Counted from the first letter of the stretch, positions 17,779 through 27,378 are shown. The stretch: DNA of 64,000 nucleotides from Pseudoxanthomonas indica (GCF_900167565.1 NZ_FUZV01000001.1:186001-250000), one strand, 5' to 3'. A program made the numbers and translations. Notes: generated from the letters alone by a model not told the origin.

Positions 17779-17900
17779 TCGGGGGTCCGGACAAGACGAT
17801 GGGATCGTCTTGGGGGCTGTGGGTGGGTGATGGAAGGGGAATTTGCGGGATTCACCATTCCGAAAAGATTTGGGCGTTGTGTGTGTGTGCGTGTGAGCGC

Positions 17901-17995
17901 GGACAGGCCCCTGGCGACAGGCCCTGGAATCCACATTCGTGCGACCGGAAACTCTCTCGGCAAGGGCTCCAGTCCCTGTCGCCAGGGGCCTGTCC
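17901..17995. repeat. Large intergenic inverted repeat
   Basis: The 21-base arms at 17901-17921 and 17975-17995 are perfect complements (core CCCCTGGCGACAGG against CCTGTCGCCAGGGG), separated by 53 bases. A short GTGTGTGTGCGTGTG tract (about 17878-17895) precedes it. The element fills the 284-base gap between the luciferase-like gene and the GST gene. It carries no coding sequence and could be a REPIN- or MITE-like element; a role in mRNA stability or termination is possible. Confidence 0.65.
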
Positions 17996-18062
17996 CCGCT
18001 CTCCGGGCATTGCCGCTGCCTTTTTTGAAGCGGTGTTGTCGCCGCTGGTGTTTCTCTGCGGC

Positions 18063-18734
18063 CTAGCTCAACAGATCGAAGGGGCCGCCCTGCTCCAGGG
18101 CGCGCTGGTAGGCGGGTCTGGCGTGGATGCGGGTCAGGAAGTCGGCCAGGCGGGGGTGGTTCTGCAGTCCTGCGCGGGCGGCGGCGGCTTCGATGGGAAA
18201 GCTCATCTGGATGTCGGCGGCGCTGAAGTTTTCGCCGGCAAACCAGCGGTTCTTGCCGAGTTCGCCTTCCATGTAGTCGAGGTGGAGTTTGAGCTGCGGG
18301 CCGACGAAGCCGCGCAGGGCCTTGTCTGCAATGGAGCGTGCAATGGGTCGGGCGAAGAAGGGCATCGGCGCTTTCTTGATGCGGGCAAACACCAGGCTCA
18401 GCAGCATGGGTGGCATCGCCGAGCCTTCGGCGTAGTGCAGCCAGTAGCGGTAGCGCAGGTGTTCGGCGGTGCCGGGGGATGGCGCGAAGGTGCGGGCGGC
18501 GTCGTAGCGTTCGACCAGGTATTCCAGCACCGCGCCGGATTCGGCCAGGATGTTGTCGGCGTCCACCAGTACCGGTGATTTGCCGAGCGGATGCACGGCG
18601 CGCAGCGACGGCGGGGCGAGCATGGTGGCCGGGTCGCGCTGGTAGCGCACCACCGTGTAGTCCAGTCCCAGTTCTTCCAGCAGCCACAGCACGCGTTGGG
18701 AGCGGGAGTTGTTGAGGTGATGGACGGTGATCAT
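18063..18734 (-). CDS. Glutathione S-transferase family protein
   Basis: 223 residues from the ATG at 18734. The N-terminal thioredoxin-like domain shows '[19 protein letters not shown]' (catalytic Ser/Asn region), '[25 protein letters not shown]' (glutathione-binding cis-Pro and ESGA), and the all-helical C-terminal domain follows ('[15 protein letters not shown]'). Likely a cytosolic detoxification or thiol-transfer enzyme; substrate unknown. It runs in the same direction as SelO and TrhO. Confidence 0.92.
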   Translation of the reverse strand: MITVHHLNNSRSQRVLWLLEELGLDYTVVRYQRDPATMLAPPSLRAVHPLGKSPVLVDADNILAESGAVLEYLVERYDAARTFAPSPGTAEHLRYRYWLHYAEGSAMPPMLLSLVFARIKKAPMPFFARPIARSIADKALRGFVGPQLKLHLDYMEGELGKNRWFAGENFSAADIQMSFPIEAAAARAGLQNHPRLADFLTRIHARPAYQRALEQGGPFDLLS

Positions 18735-18776
18735 CGGCGCGCCTCCGGGGGAAGGCTGCATCTTAGCCGGGGCGGC

Positions 18777-20342
18777 TCAGGAGCTGCAGGAGAGCATCGA
18801 GCAGCCGGCGCGATCGCGCGCCCAGTCAGGCCGGCGTTCGGCGAAGCGTTCGTTGCCGGGTTGATCGTCGTAGGGCCGGCGCATCACGTCCAGCAGTTCC
18901 GCGATGCCGCTGGCATCGCCCGCTTCGGCGCGGTCGATCACCTGCTGCGCCAGGTAGTTGCGCAGGACGTAGCGCGGGTTGGCCAGGCGCATGCGTTCGC
19001 GCCGCGCCTCCTGCGACAGCGGATCCGTGCCGATGCGCGCCGCGTAGGCGCGCAGCCAGTCGAGCAGGTCGTTGCCGATGGCGTCGCGCTTGGCGGCGTC
19101 GTAGAAGGCGGCTTCGAACGGCGCCAGGCTCGGCGCAGCGTGGTCGATGTCCATCAACGCGCGATAGAACAGGGTCATGTCCACTTCGCCGGCCTGCAGC
19201 AGTTCGTGCAGGCGTCGCACAAGCGCCATGTCGTCTTCGCCGGCTTCGCCCAGGCCGAGCTTGCGCGCAGTGGTGTCCCGCTCGGCGGCGTAATAGGTGT
19301 CGACATAGACCTGCAGGCCCTGCTGCAACGGCTCCACCTCGGCAAACAGCGGCGACAGGGCGTGCGCCAGCCGGGTCAGGTTCCAGTAGCCGATCTTGGG
19401 CTGCCAGCCGAAGCGATAGCGGCCGCCACCGGCATCGGTGGTGTTGGGCGTCCAGTCGGGGTTGTAGTCATCTACCCAGCCATACGGGCCGTAGTCGATC
19501 GTCAGGCCGAGGATGGACAGGTTGTCGGTGTTCATCACCCCATGCACGAAACCCACGCGCATCCACTCGGCCATCAGCACGGCGGTGCGGCGGGCGACTT
19601 CGGCAAACCACGCCGCGTAGCGGGCTTCGCCTTCCGGCAGCGCCAGCAGCTGCGGATAGTCGCGGCGCAGGCAGAAGTCGGCCAGTTGCCGCAGCAGGTC
19701 GGTATCACCACGCGAGGCCGGCAATTCGAAGTGACCAAAGCGCAGGAACGAAGGTGCGACGCGGCAGACAATCGCGCCGGGTTCGGCCTTGGGGTGGCCG
19801 TCGTAGAACATGTCGCGCACCACCGCATCGCCGGTTGCCAGCAGGCACAGGGCGCGCGTGGTCGGCACACCGAGGTGATGCATGGCTTCGCTGCAGAGGA
19901 ATTCGCGAATCGAGGATCGCAATACCGCGCGACCATCGGCGGTGCGCGAATACGGCGTGGGGCCGGCGCCCTTGAGCTGCAGTTCCCAGCGCTGATCGTG
20001 TGCGTCGATGACCTCGCCCAGGCTGATCGCGCGGCCATCGCCCAATTGTCCGGCCCAAGCGCCGAACTGGTGGCCGCCATAGTTGCTCGCAAATGGCTGC
20101 ATGCCTGGCCACAGGGCGTTGCCGGCAAACACCTGTGCAAACGCGGGATCCTGCAGGTCGGCTTCGCTCAGGCCCAGGGTCTGTGCCATCTCGCGCGACC
20201 AGGCCAGCAGGCGCGGCGCGCTGACCGGCGTCGGTGCCACCGCCGACCACGCCGCACCCAGCACTTCCCGCCGACGCCCGCCCTGCTCGGCATCACCGGG
20301 CAGTTCGCGCACGAAGGCGTTGTCGTAGCGCAACGTCAGCAC
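18777..20342 (-). CDS. selO: SelO/YdiU protein AMPylase (pseudokinase fold)
   Basis: 521 residues. SelO proteins transfer AMP to Ser, Thr or Tyr of target proteins, linked to redox stress. Visible are 'FASNYGGHQFGAWAGQLGDG' (nucleotide loop), 'ELQLKGAGPTPYSRTADGRA', and the metal-binding 'HGVMNTDNLSILGLTIDYG'. The C-terminus ends GCSMLSCSS, the conserved Cys-bearing tail that is Sec in some eukaryotes; no in-frame UGA is needed here. I prefer the GTG at 20342 because GAGG lies just ahead and homologues start near 'LRYDNAFVREL'; the frame is open to 20405. It lies eight bases after trhO. Confidence 0.92.
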   Translation of the reverse strand: MLTLRYDNAFVRELPGDAEQGGRRREVLGAAWSAVAPTPVSAPRLLAWSREMAQTLGLSEADLQDPAFAQVFAGNALWPGMQPFASNYGGHQFGAWAGQLGDGRAISLGEVIDAHDQRWELQLKGAGPTPYSRTADGRAVLRSSIREFLCSEAMHHLGVPTTRALCLLATGDAVVRDMFYDGHPKAEPGAIVCRVAPSFLRFGHFELPASRGDTDLLRQLADFCLRRDYPQLLALPEGEARYAAWFAEVARRTAVLMAEWMRVGFVHGVMNTDNLSILGLTIDYGPYGWVDDYNPDWTPNTTDAGGGRYRFGWQPKIGYWNLTRLAHALSPLFAEVEPLQQGLQVYVDTYYAAERDTTARKLGLGEAGEDDMALVRRLHELLQAGEVDMTLFYRALMDIDHAAPSLAPFEAAFYDAAKRDAIGNDLLDWLRAYAARIGTDPLSQEARRERMRLANPRYVLRNYLAQQVIDRAEAGDASGIAELLDVMRRPYDDQPGNERFAERRPDWARDRAGCSMLSCSS

Positions 20343-20349
20343 GCGCGCC

Positions 20350-21087
20350 TCAAGCGGGATCGACCAGCGGCTGCAGCTGCGGGTCCAGCGCCACGCGCTG
20401 ATCAAAGACGAAGCAGCGGCCGTCGTAGCCCAGGCCGCCGACCTGCTCGAAGTAGTTGAGGATGCCGCCTTCCAGTTGCAGCACGTTGTCCATGCCGTCG
20501 GCGCGCATCCACACCGCGGCCTTTTCGCAACGGATGCCGCCGGTGCAGAAGCTCACCACGGTGGCGTCCTTGAGCGACTCGCGATGCGCTTCCAGCGCAG
20601 CCGGCAGCTCGGTGAAGGTGGTGATCGGCAGGGTCAGCGCATCGGTGAAGGTGCCGTGGCTGACTTCCTGGTGATTGCGCGTGTCCAGCATCACCACCCG
20701 CTTGCCCTGGTCATCGGTGCCCTGCTGCAACCAGCGCGCCAGCGTGGCCGGCTCCACCGTGGGCGCGCGGCCTTGCAGCGGCGAAGCGTCGTCGCGACGG
20801 AAGCTGATGATTTCCGGCTTGTGCTTGACCTTGAGCCGAGCGAACGGCATCGCGCGACTGCGGCTGAACTTCACCACCAGATTGGCAAAGCGCGGGTCTT
20901 CGCGCCGCCAGGCCAGGAAATCGGCAATGGCGGCGTCGCCACCGGCCAGGAACAGATTGACGCCCTCGCCCGCCACCAGCACGGTGCCGCGCAGTTCCAG
21001 CGCCTGGCAGCGCGCCAGGATCCGCTCGGCCAGCGGCGCGGGCTCGGCAATGGTGACGAAATGGTAGGCGGCGATATTGACGATCAT
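20350..21087 (-). CDS. trhO: tRNA uridine(34) hydroxylase TrhO (rhodanese-related)
   Basis: 245 residues. An acylphosphatase-like N-terminal domain (about 1-95, 'GTVLVAGEGVNLFLAGG') precedes a rhodanese domain (about 110-225) with the active-site loop CTGGIRCEKA. This architecture is that of TrhO/YceA, which makes 5-hydroxyuridine at tRNA position 34 with molecular oxygen. It is at the short end for the family and lacks the usual C-terminal Cys-rich tail, so the proteobacterial 'rhodanese-related sulfurtransferase' subgroup is the safer name. selO follows at once. Confidence 0.85.
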   Translation of the reverse strand: MIVNIAAYHFVTIAEPAPLAERILARCQALELRGTVLVAGEGVNLFLAGGDAAIADFLAWRREDPRFANLVVKFSRSRAMPFARLKVKHKPEIISFRRDDASPLQGRAPTVEPATLARWLQQGTDDQGKRVVMLDTRNHQEVSHGTFTDALTLPITTFTELPAALEAHRESLKDATVVSFCTGGIRCEKAAVWMRADGMDNVLQLEGGILNYFEQVGGLGYDGRCFVFDQRVALDPQLQPLVDPA

Positions 21088-21153
21088 GGCGCTGATTTTA
21101 GCCGGTCCGCGCCCACGTCCCGCTGAGACGCGGCCGCGCGGATCAGGCTTGGC

Positions 21154-21519
21154 TCAGCGCAGCAGGAACCAGGGCAAGGCCAGGGTCAGCACCACGATCA
21201 GCACCATCGCCGCCAGCGTGGCCAGCACGAACACCGGCCGTTGCCGGAGCAGCTGCGCAAACGTGGGCTCGCGGCCCTCGCTCACGGCCTGCGCATGCGC
21301 CAGTCGCGCGGCCTCGCCGCGCTGGCGCTGGTAGTCGTCCAGCAACTGCTTGGCCTTGCTCCAGTCCTCGGAATGCTTGAGCCACACCGCGCCATGCGAG
21401 ATGCCCCAGGGGCTGGGCGGGGTCTCGTACCAGGCCAGATGCGCCTCATCGAGCAGGGCGCGGACGTCGTCGGCCTCGTCGGCGGGCACGTTGCGCAGAT
21501 TGAACAGACGTTTGGACAT
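21154..21519 (-). CDS. DUF6164 family small membrane protein
   Basis: 121 residues. The soluble N-terminal part ('MSKRLFNLRNVPADEADDVR', 'PWGISHGAVWLKHSEDWSKA') is characteristic of the DUF6164 family, and one membrane helix is at the C-terminus (VFVLATLAAMVLIVVLTL). The N-terminal part resembles DUF2007-like signal-transducing domains but with no known ligand. Function unknown. It stands alone between trhO and the divergent FKBP gene. Confidence 0.8.
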   Translation of the reverse strand: MSKRLFNLRNVPADEADDVRALLDEAHLAWYETPPSPWGISHGAVWLKHSEDWSKAKQLLDDYQRQRGEAARLAHAQAVSEGREPTFAQLLRQRPVFVLATLAAMVLIVVLTLALPWFLLR

Positions 21520-21640
21520 GCCGTGATCCTAGCCTGCCGGACGCACCGGGTCGAACGTGCAGCGGCAACGCGAGGGCCGCGGCGCCGGGCAATGGCAGGC
21601 TTCGGCTAAGCTGATGGCTCACCAATTTCGTGGATCCACC

Positions 21641-22075
21641 ATGCGCCGACTACTGCTTGCCTGCCTGATTGCCGGATTGACCGCCTGCGCCGATCCCGGA
21701 CCGCCGCCGGGCGGCAGCGTGGCGGAACTGCAGCGCGTCGAACAGCAGGCTGGCACCGGTGCCGTGGCCACGTCGGGCATGGATGTGACCGTGCACTACA
21801 CCGGCTGGCTGTATGACGCGCGCAAGCCGGATCAGCGTGGCGAGAAGTTCGACAGTTCGGTGGATCGCGGCGAACCCTTCACCTTCCTGCTGGGTGCGGG
21901 CCAGGTGATTCGCGGTTGGGATGAAGGCGTGGCCGGAATGAAGGTGGGCGGCAAGCGCACGCTGCTGATACCGGCGAACCTGGGCTACGGCAGCGACGGC
22001 GCGGGTGGTGGGGTGATTCCGCCGAATGCATCGCTGGTGTTCGAAGTGGAGTTGCTGGACGTCAAGCCGCACTGA
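21641..22075 (+). CDS. FKBP-type peptidyl-prolyl isomerase, lipoprotein
   Basis: 144 residues. A signal peptide ends in the lipobox LTAC. One FKBP domain follows with '[12 protein letters not shown]', '[20 protein letters not shown]', '[18 protein letters not shown]' and '[13 protein letters not shown]', so active-site residues are in place. It would help fold exported proteins at the membrane. Long upstream reading frame ignored because the lipoprotein signal sets the start. A GC-rich hairpin follows between it and the convergent serine hydrolase. Confidence 0.93.
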   Translation: MRRLLLACLIAGLTACADPGPPPGGSVAELQRVEQQAGTGAVATSGMDVTVHYTGWLYDARKPDQRGEKFDSSVDRGEPFTFLLGAGQVIRGWDEGVAGMKVGGKRTLLIPANLGYGSDGAGGGVIPPNASLVFEVELLDVKPH

Positions 22076-22104
22076 ATAGCGTTGGCTTCGTCACCGACGC
22101 TGCG

Positions 22105-22130
22105 GACGTCGCGCACACTGGCGCGACGTC
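22105..22130. terminator. GC-rich hairpin between convergent genes
   Basis: GACGTCGCGC and GCGCGACGTC pair around a six-base loop. There is no T-run, so it may end transcription weakly or protect the 3' ends. Confidence 0.4.
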
Positions 22131-22155
22131 CTGCAGATGGACAATCCAGCGCTGA

Positions 22156-23775
22156 TCAGCGTTTCGCGACCGGCGCGACCGGCGCCAACCGCAGATCCTG
22201 GAAGTCGAAGCTGAAATCCGTCAACGGCGAGATGGCTTCCATCCGCGCTTCGCGGATCGCGCCATCCGGCGTCAGCGAGAAGTTGAGGAACGCATCGGCG
22301 TTCAACCAGCGCTCGCGCCAGCGCACCACGAAGGTGTCGTGCTGCCAGTGGCTCAGATCACCCACCAGTTCGGCGGTCTTGCTGAAACGCAGCACCAGCT
22401 TGTCGCCCTCGCGCGCAATCGTCACATCACCGTACCAGGGGTCGCGAAGCGTGCCGGCGTACTTGTCCAGCGGCAAGGAAGGCCGGGAGCTGGCATCGCG
22501 CGCCGCCACATGCTTTTGCCAGCTTTCGTCGGCGTTGTCGTGCTGCTTCTTCACCGCCTCGGCGTAGGCGCCCAGCCAGTCGGTCTGCGGCGCGCCGAGC
22601 ATCGCGTCCAGCGCCCGCAGGGTCACCGCATTGAAGGCCGCGCCCACTTCCTGGCTGGTCAATACGACCACGCCCACTTTCTTTTCCGGCACCAGCGTCA
22701 CCCGCGAGACCATGCCCGGCCAGCCGCCGGTGTGCCAGACCAGCTTGCTGCCACGGTAGTCGGACAGCATCCAGCCCTCGCCGTAACCGAGGTAGTTGGG
22801 CTGGGCGAGCTTGAGGGTTTCGATCTTCGATTCGGACACCGGAATCGGCGTCACCATCGACCACATGTCGCGCTGCCGCTGCGGGGTGAACAGCTTCTGC
22901 TGCTGGCCGCGCGCATCGGTGTAGACGCCGCCGGCCAGTTGCGCGTTCATCCACTTGCCCATGTCGTGCACGCTGGAGTAGATGCCACCGGCGCCGGCCA
23001 CGTTCGACCAGGTCATGCGCGGGGCCGGCTGCAGATCCTTGAAATCGGCCTTGGCATGGCCGGTGGCCACGTTGTCGTTGGGCTTGAGGAAGTCGCTGTT
23101 GAAACGCGTGCTCGACATGCCCAGCGGCTGCAGGATGCGCGTGCGCAGGAACTGCTCGTAGCTCACCCCGCTCACCTGCTCAATGACCAACTGGGCCACG
23201 CCGAACAGGATGTTGTCGTAGGCGTACTGGGCGCGGAAGCCACCGGTCAGCGGCACGTCCTTCAGCCGCTCGGCCACTTCGCGGTTGCTGTAGCTGGTGG
23301 TGGGCCAATACAGCAGATCGCCGGCGCCCAGGCCCAGGCCACTGCGGTGCGCCAGCAGATCGCGGATGCGCATCTCGCGGGTGACATAGGGGTCGGACAT
23401 GCGGAACCAGGGCAGATGATCGATGACCCGGTCATCCATGCTCAACTTGCCCTCGTCGACCAGCATCTCCAGCGAGGTGGCGGTAAAGGCCTTGGTATTG
23501 GAGGCGATGGCGAACAGGGTGTCCTGATCCACCTTGGCCGGCTTGCCCAGTTCGCGCACGCCGTAGCCGCGCTCCAGCACCACCTTGCCGTCCTGGACGA
23601 TGGCCACGGCGATGCCGGGCACGTCGAATTCCTTGCGCACGGCTTCGACATAGGCATCGAAGTCCTGCAACTGCGCCGGCAGTGCGGCGGCTTCCTGCGC
23701 CCGGGCCCACGACACGCACAGGCCGAACGACAACATCAGGGCGCCGGCCTGGCCGACGCGCGTGGCTTTCAACAT
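22156..23775 (-). CDS. Serine hydrolase (class C beta-lactamase-like) with C-terminal DUF3471 domain
   Basis: 539 residues, signal peptide ending ...SWARAQEA. The catalytic triad of the penicillin-binding protein/class C fold is visible: SxxK as SNTK, YxN as YDN in 'YAYDNILFGVAQLVIEQ', and HTG in WHTGGWPG. A DUF3471-type domain with 'WYGDVTIAREGDKLVLRFS' follows (about 420-535). Such proteins include D-amino acid peptidases, esterases and carboxypeptidases; true beta-lactamase activity is unlikely with this tail. Periplasmic. The substrate cannot be told. Confidence 0.9.
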   Translation of the reverse strand: MLKATRVGQAGALMLSFGLCVSWARAQEAAALPAQLQDFDAYVEAVRKEFDVPGIAVAIVQDGKVVLERGYGVRELGKPAKVDQDTLFAIASNTKAFTATSLEMLVDEGKLSMDDRVIDHLPWFRMSDPYVTREMRIRDLLAHRSGLGLGAGDLLYWPTTSYSNREVAERLKDVPLTGGFRAQYAYDNILFGVAQLVIEQVSGVSYEQFLRTRILQPLGMSSTRFNSDFLKPNDNVATGHAKADFKDLQPAPRMTWSNVAGAGGIYSSVHDMGKWMNAQLAGGVYTDARGQQQKLFTPQRQRDMWSMVTPIPVSESKIETLKLAQPNYLGYGEGWMLSDYRGSKLVWHTGGWPGMVSRVTLVPEKKVGVVVLTSQEVGAAFNAVTLRALDAMLGAPQTDWLGAYAEAVKKQHDNADESWQKHVAARDASSRPSLPLDKYAGTLRDPWYGDVTIAREGDKLVLRFSKTAELVGDLSHWQHDTFVVRWRERWLNADAFLNFSLTPDGAIREARMEAISPLTDFSFDFQDLRLAPVAPVAKR

Positions 23776-23894
23776 GGATTTGGCTTCCCGCAAGCGATCA
23801 CGACCATCCACCATACGACAGGCCGGCGCCTGCGTCCCCGTGCCGATTGTCACCGCCGCCGGGTCGGTGCCGGCGACACGGGCATAATGACGGC

Positions 23895-25142
23895 ATGTCA
23901 GCCTCCCCTACCCCGGTTGTCGCCGTCATCGGCGGTGGCCCCGCCGGCCTGTTCGCCGCCGAAACCCTGCGCGCGGCCGGGCTGGCCGTGGATCTGTACG
24001 AGGCTCAGGGCTCGGTCGGCCGGCGCTTCCTGATTGCCGGCAAGGGTGGCCTCAACCTGACCCACTCCGACCCCGCGCCGCTGTTCGCCAGCCGCTATCG
24101 CGAACGCGCCGGCGAAGTGGCGAGCTGGCTGCAGGATTTCGACGCCCAGGCCCTGCGCGACTGGGCAGCGGGCCTTGGCGTGGAAACCTTTGTCGGCAGC
24201 TCCGGGCGGGTCTTCCCCACCGATCTCAAGGCCGCGCCGCTGCTGCGTGGCTGGGTGCGGCGCCTGCGCGAACAGGGCGTGCGCTTCCATGTGCAGTATC
24301 GCTGGACCGGCTGGCAGCCCGATGGGGCGCTGCGCTTTGCCACGCCTGCCGGCGAAACCACCGTGCAGGCCGATGCCGTCCTGCTCGCGCTGGGCGGCGC
24401 CAGCTGGCCGGAACTGGGCGGCAACAGCGACTGGCTGGCGCCGCTGGCCGAACGCGGTGTCGACATCGCGCCCCTGCAACCGGCCAATTGCGGCTTCGAC
24501 ATCGCCTGGAGCCCCTTCCTCGCCGAGCGCCATGCCGGCGCTCCGCTCAAACCGGTGGTGGCGCACTGGCACGATGCCCACGGCCACGCACAGTCGCTGC
24601 AGGGCGAATGCGTGATCACCCGCCACGGCATCGAAGGCAGTCTGATTTACGCCTTGTCGGCGATGTTGCGCGACACCATCCGCCGCGACGGCCAGGCCGT
24701 ACTGACCCTGGACCTGGCCCCCGGCCGCGACGAAGCCCGCCTGCAGCGCGAACTCGGCAAGCCGCGGGGCTCGCGCAGCCTCAGCGAACACCTGCGTCGC
24801 CACGCCGGCCTGGATTCGCTGCGCGTGGCCCTGCTGCATGAAGTGCTGGACAAGCCGGCGTTGCACGACACCGCCACCCTGGTCCGCACCATCAAGCGAC
24901 TGCCGCTGCTGCTGACCGCGCCACGCCCCATCGAAGAAGCGATCAGCAGCGCAGGCGGCATCCGCCTGGAAGCGATGGACGAGCACCTGATGCTGCGCGA
25001 GCTGCCGGGCGTTTTCGCCGCCGGCGAGATGCTCGACTGGGAAGCGCCCACCGGCGGCTACCTGCTGACCGCCAGCTATGCCAGCGGCCGCCGCGCGGCG
25101 CGCGGCGTCATCGATTGGCTGGGTCGTACTGCGCCTGCGTAA
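23895..25142 (+). CDS. TIGR03862-family flavoprotein (HI0933 superfamily)
   Basis: 415 residues, ATG at 23895. FAD motif VAVIGGGPAGLFAAETLRAA, then 'FLIAGKGGLNLTHSD', which replaces the SGGGRCN of YhiN and defines the TIGR03862 branch, and the C-terminal 'GEMLDWEAPTGGYLLTASYA'. Function unknown, soluble. It is divergent from the serine hydrolase and is followed by a palindromic hairpin. Confidence 0.9.
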   Translation: MSASPTPVVAVIGGGPAGLFAAETLRAAGLAVDLYEAQGSVGRRFLIAGKGGLNLTHSDPAPLFASRYRERAGEVASWLQDFDAQALRDWAAGLGVETFVGSSGRVFPTDLKAAPLLRGWVRRLREQGVRFHVQYRWTGWQPDGALRFATPAGETTVQADAVLLALGGASWPELGGNSDWLAPLAERGVDIAPLQPANCGFDIAWSPFLAERHAGAPLKPVVAHWHDAHGHAQSLQGECVITRHGIEGSLIYALSAMLRDTIRRDGQAVLTLDLAPGRDEARLQRELGKPRGSRSLSEHLRRHAGLDSLRVALLHEVLDKPALHDTATLVRTIKRLPLLLTAPRPIEEAISSAGGIRLEAMDEHLMLRELPGVFAAGEMLDWEAPTGGYLLTASYASGRRAARGVIDWLGRTAPA

Positions 25143-25195
25143 GGTGTCGCGGTGAACGCGGCCAGGCGAGTCGGAGAGTCTGGTCGCCCGCGATG

Positions 25196-25230
25196 GCTGC
25201 GACCGATGGGAGAGAAGTATCGGTCGCAGC
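25196..25230. repeat. Palindromic hairpin in convergent intergenic region
   Basis: GCTGCGACCGAT and ATCGGTCGCAGC are perfect 12-base complements with an 11-base loop. No T-run follows. It sits in the 190-base gap between two convergent genes, so a weak bidirectional terminator or a REP-like unit is possible. Confidence 0.5.
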
Positions 25231-25332
25231 GATAGCGGGGCGTGCGGGAAAGATACGCGAGCTCATGTGGAAATTTGGTTAGGGATTTACTGCATCCACA
25301 TGACAGAGTGGAATGCGTTCATGCCCGGATCG

Positions 25333-26952
25333 TCAGCTCTTGCTCTCCTGCAAAGCCCGAACCTTGGAGGGAGCAGCAAACGAATCACTGCGCGCATCCG
25401 CCCAGAAGTTCTGGAACACCGCATGCTCCGGCACCCCACTCAACAACTCGCCGGGATTGACATAGCGATACAACGCCGCCAACGAACGCACCTCGATCGG
25501 CGACACCCGCCGCAGGATATGTTCCGGCCCCAACTGCTGCGGATGGGTCAGACCCGCCGCACACAGCATGTCCCGCAACGCCTTCAAAGTGTTGTCATGG
25601 AACAATTGCACCCGCACCGACTTGTCCGCCACGTCCAGATGCTTCCACCGGCTCGGATCCTGCGTCGCCACGCCGGTCGGGCAGCGATCGTTGTGGCAAC
25701 TCTGCGACTGGATGCAGCCCACCGCGAACATGTAGCCGCGCCCGGCGTTGCACCAGTCGGCGCCCAGCGCCAGCGTGCGCGCGATGTCGAAGGCGCTGAT
25801 GATCTTGCCCGCCGCGCCGATCCGGATGCGCTCGCGCAGACCCAGTCCCACCAGCGTGTTGTGGACCAGCAGCAAGGCCTCGTGCATCGGCACGCCCACG
25901 TGGTCGATGAACTCCGCCGGCGCCGCGCCGGTGCCGCCCTCGGCCCCGTCGACGACGATGAAATCCGGCAACACCCCGCTTTCGTGCATGGCCTTGGCGA
26001 TGCCGAACCATTCCCAGGGATGGCCGATGGCCAGCTTGAAGCCGGTCGGCTTGCCGCCGGACAGCTCGCGCAGGCGTGCGACGAACTCCAGCAACTGCAT
26101 CGGCGTGGAGAACGCCGAATGCCGAGACGGCGACACGCAGTCGTGGCCCATCGGCACGCCGCGGGTGGCGGAAATCTCGGCGCTGACCTTGGCCGCCGGC
26201 AGCACGCCGCCATGGCCGGGCTTGGCGCCCTGCGACAGCTTGATCTCGATCATCTTGACCTGCGGCGTGCATGCATTCTCGACGAAGCGCGCTTCATCGA
26301 AGCGCCCCTGCTCGTCGCGACAGCCGAAGTAACCCGAACCGATTTCCCACACCAGGTCACCGCCCTTTTCGCGGTGATACGGCGAGATCGAGCCTTCGCC
26401 GGTGTCGTGGTAGAAATTGCCGCGCCGCGCGCCTTCGTTGAGCGCGCGGATGGCGTTGGCCGACAGCGCGCCAAAGCTCATCGCCGAGATGTTGAATACG
26501 CTGGCCGAATACGGCTGCGCGCTCTCGCCGCCGATGACGATGCGGAAGTCGTGCGAATCCACCTGGGTGGGCGCCATCGAATGGTTGATCCATTCGTAGT
26601 CCAGCCCGTACACGTCCTGCTGGCTGCCGAACGGCACCACGTCCATCACGCCCTTGGAGCGCTGGTAGACCAGCGAGCGTTGCTGGCGCGAGAACGGCAC
26701 TTCGGCGGTGTCGCCCTCGATGAAGTACTGGCGGATTTCCGGGCCGACCGACTCCAGGCCGTAGCGGAAATGCGCCAGCACCGGATAGTTGCGGCGCAGG
26801 GTACTGCGGATCTGCAGCAGATCCACCGTACCCAGCACGCTCAGGGCGCCGAATACCGCCGCCGACCAGCCCCAACCCGGCCAGCGCAGGCTCAGCGCGA
26901 GCGAGATCGCGGTAAACAGCAGGCACAGGGCATACGCCAGGTAACGCATCAT
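25333..26952 (-). CDS. Membrane-anchored FMN-binding glutamate synthase family protein
   Basis: 539 residues. Two hydrophobic segments at the N-terminus (about 2-20 and 28-46) are followed by the FMN/2-oxoglutarate domain of glutamate synthase ('ISAMSFGALSANAIRALNEGA', 'GGVLPAAKVSAEIS', 'VDGAEGGTGAAPAEF'). A Cys cluster (GCIQSQSCHNDRCPTG) corresponds to the 3Fe-4S site of GltB. The glutaminase domain and GXGXG domain of true GltB are missing, so it cannot be a complete glutamate synthase; electron donor and substrate are unknown. Either of two adjacent ATGs (26952, 26949) may be used. Confidence 0.88.
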   Translation of the reverse strand: MMRYLAYALCLLFTAISLALSLRWPGWGWSAAVFGALSVLGTVDLLQIRSTLRRNYPVLAHFRYGLESVGPEIRQYFIEGDTAEVPFSRQQRSLVYQRSKGVMDVVPFGSQQDVYGLDYEWINHSMAPTQVDSHDFRIVIGGESAQPYSASVFNISAMSFGALSANAIRALNEGARRGNFYHDTGEGSISPYHREKGGDLVWEIGSGYFGCRDEQGRFDEARFVENACTPQVKMIEIKLSQGAKPGHGGVLPAAKVSAEISATRGVPMGHDCVSPSRHSAFSTPMQLLEFVARLRELSGGKPTGFKLAIGHPWEWFGIAKAMHESGVLPDFIVVDGAEGGTGAAPAEFIDHVGVPMHEALLLVHNTLVGLGLRERIRIGAAGKIISAFDIARTLALGADWCNAGRGYMFAVGCIQSQSCHNDRCPTGVATQDPSRWKHLDVADKSVRVQLFHDNTLKALRDMLCAAGLTHPQQLGPEHILRRVSPIEVRSLAALYRYVNPGELLSGVPEHAVFQNFWADARSDSFAAPSKVRALQESKS

Positions 26953-27006
26953 GTCAGGGCAGTCTCGGCTATCGACATGCCCCGCATCTTATCGACACTG
27001 GCCCGA

Positions 27007-27378
27007 TCAGGCGACGTGGGCCTCGCGACGCGCGTTGCGCCAGCTGCTGCCGATGGCGCCGGTCGGCGCGCCCATGCGCATCCAGACTTCCTGCAGCACC
27101 GGCTCCACCTTGGCCCACGGCGGGTTGTGCCACTCGTCGAACTGCTCGACGTATTTGTGTCGGATCGAGTCGACCACCTCTTCCAGCGGCTGCGCGTAAT
27201 AGCGCAGATAGGCATCGTAGGAAAACCGCAGCAGCGGCTCGTAGCGCGAGAACGGCGTGCCGGCCTCGTAGAACGCATGCTCGGCCACGCATTGCTTCCA
27301 GTACTTCAGTTCCGCGTGCACGTCGACGACTTCGCAGCGATAACCCGCGCGAGTGAGCAGATTCGGTGACATCCCCAT
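27007..27378 (-). CDS. Conserved hypothetical protein
   Basis: 123 residues that I do not recognise. The sequence is rich in aromatic residues (YEPLLRFSYDAYLRYYAQPLEE, split here as 'YEPLLRFSYDAY' and 'LRYYAQPLEE') with no signal peptide or membrane helix. The start at 27378 has AAGGAAG about eight bases ahead. It reads away from a 430-base region without genes and lies 54 bases before the FMN glutamate-synthase-like gene, with which it may be co-transcribed. Confidence 0.65.
   Translation of the reverse strand: MGMSPNLLTRAGYRCEVVDVHAELKYWKQCVAEHAFYEAGTPFSRYEPLLRFSYDAYLRYYAQPLEEVVDSIRHKYVEQFDEWHNPPWAKVEPVLQEVWMRMGAPTGAIGSSWRNARREAHVA

Noticed and set aside
17878..17895. GTGTGTGTGCGTGTG tract as a phase-variable repeat
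   Set aside because: Too short and interrupted, and outside any reading frame or clear promoter.
16792..18687. A single 631-codon frame joining the luciferase-like protein to an upstream Arg/Pro-rich part
   Set aside because: The upstream part overlaps the GST gene in another frame and spans the inverted repeat; family homologues start at 17778. It is an open frame by composition, not a fusion.
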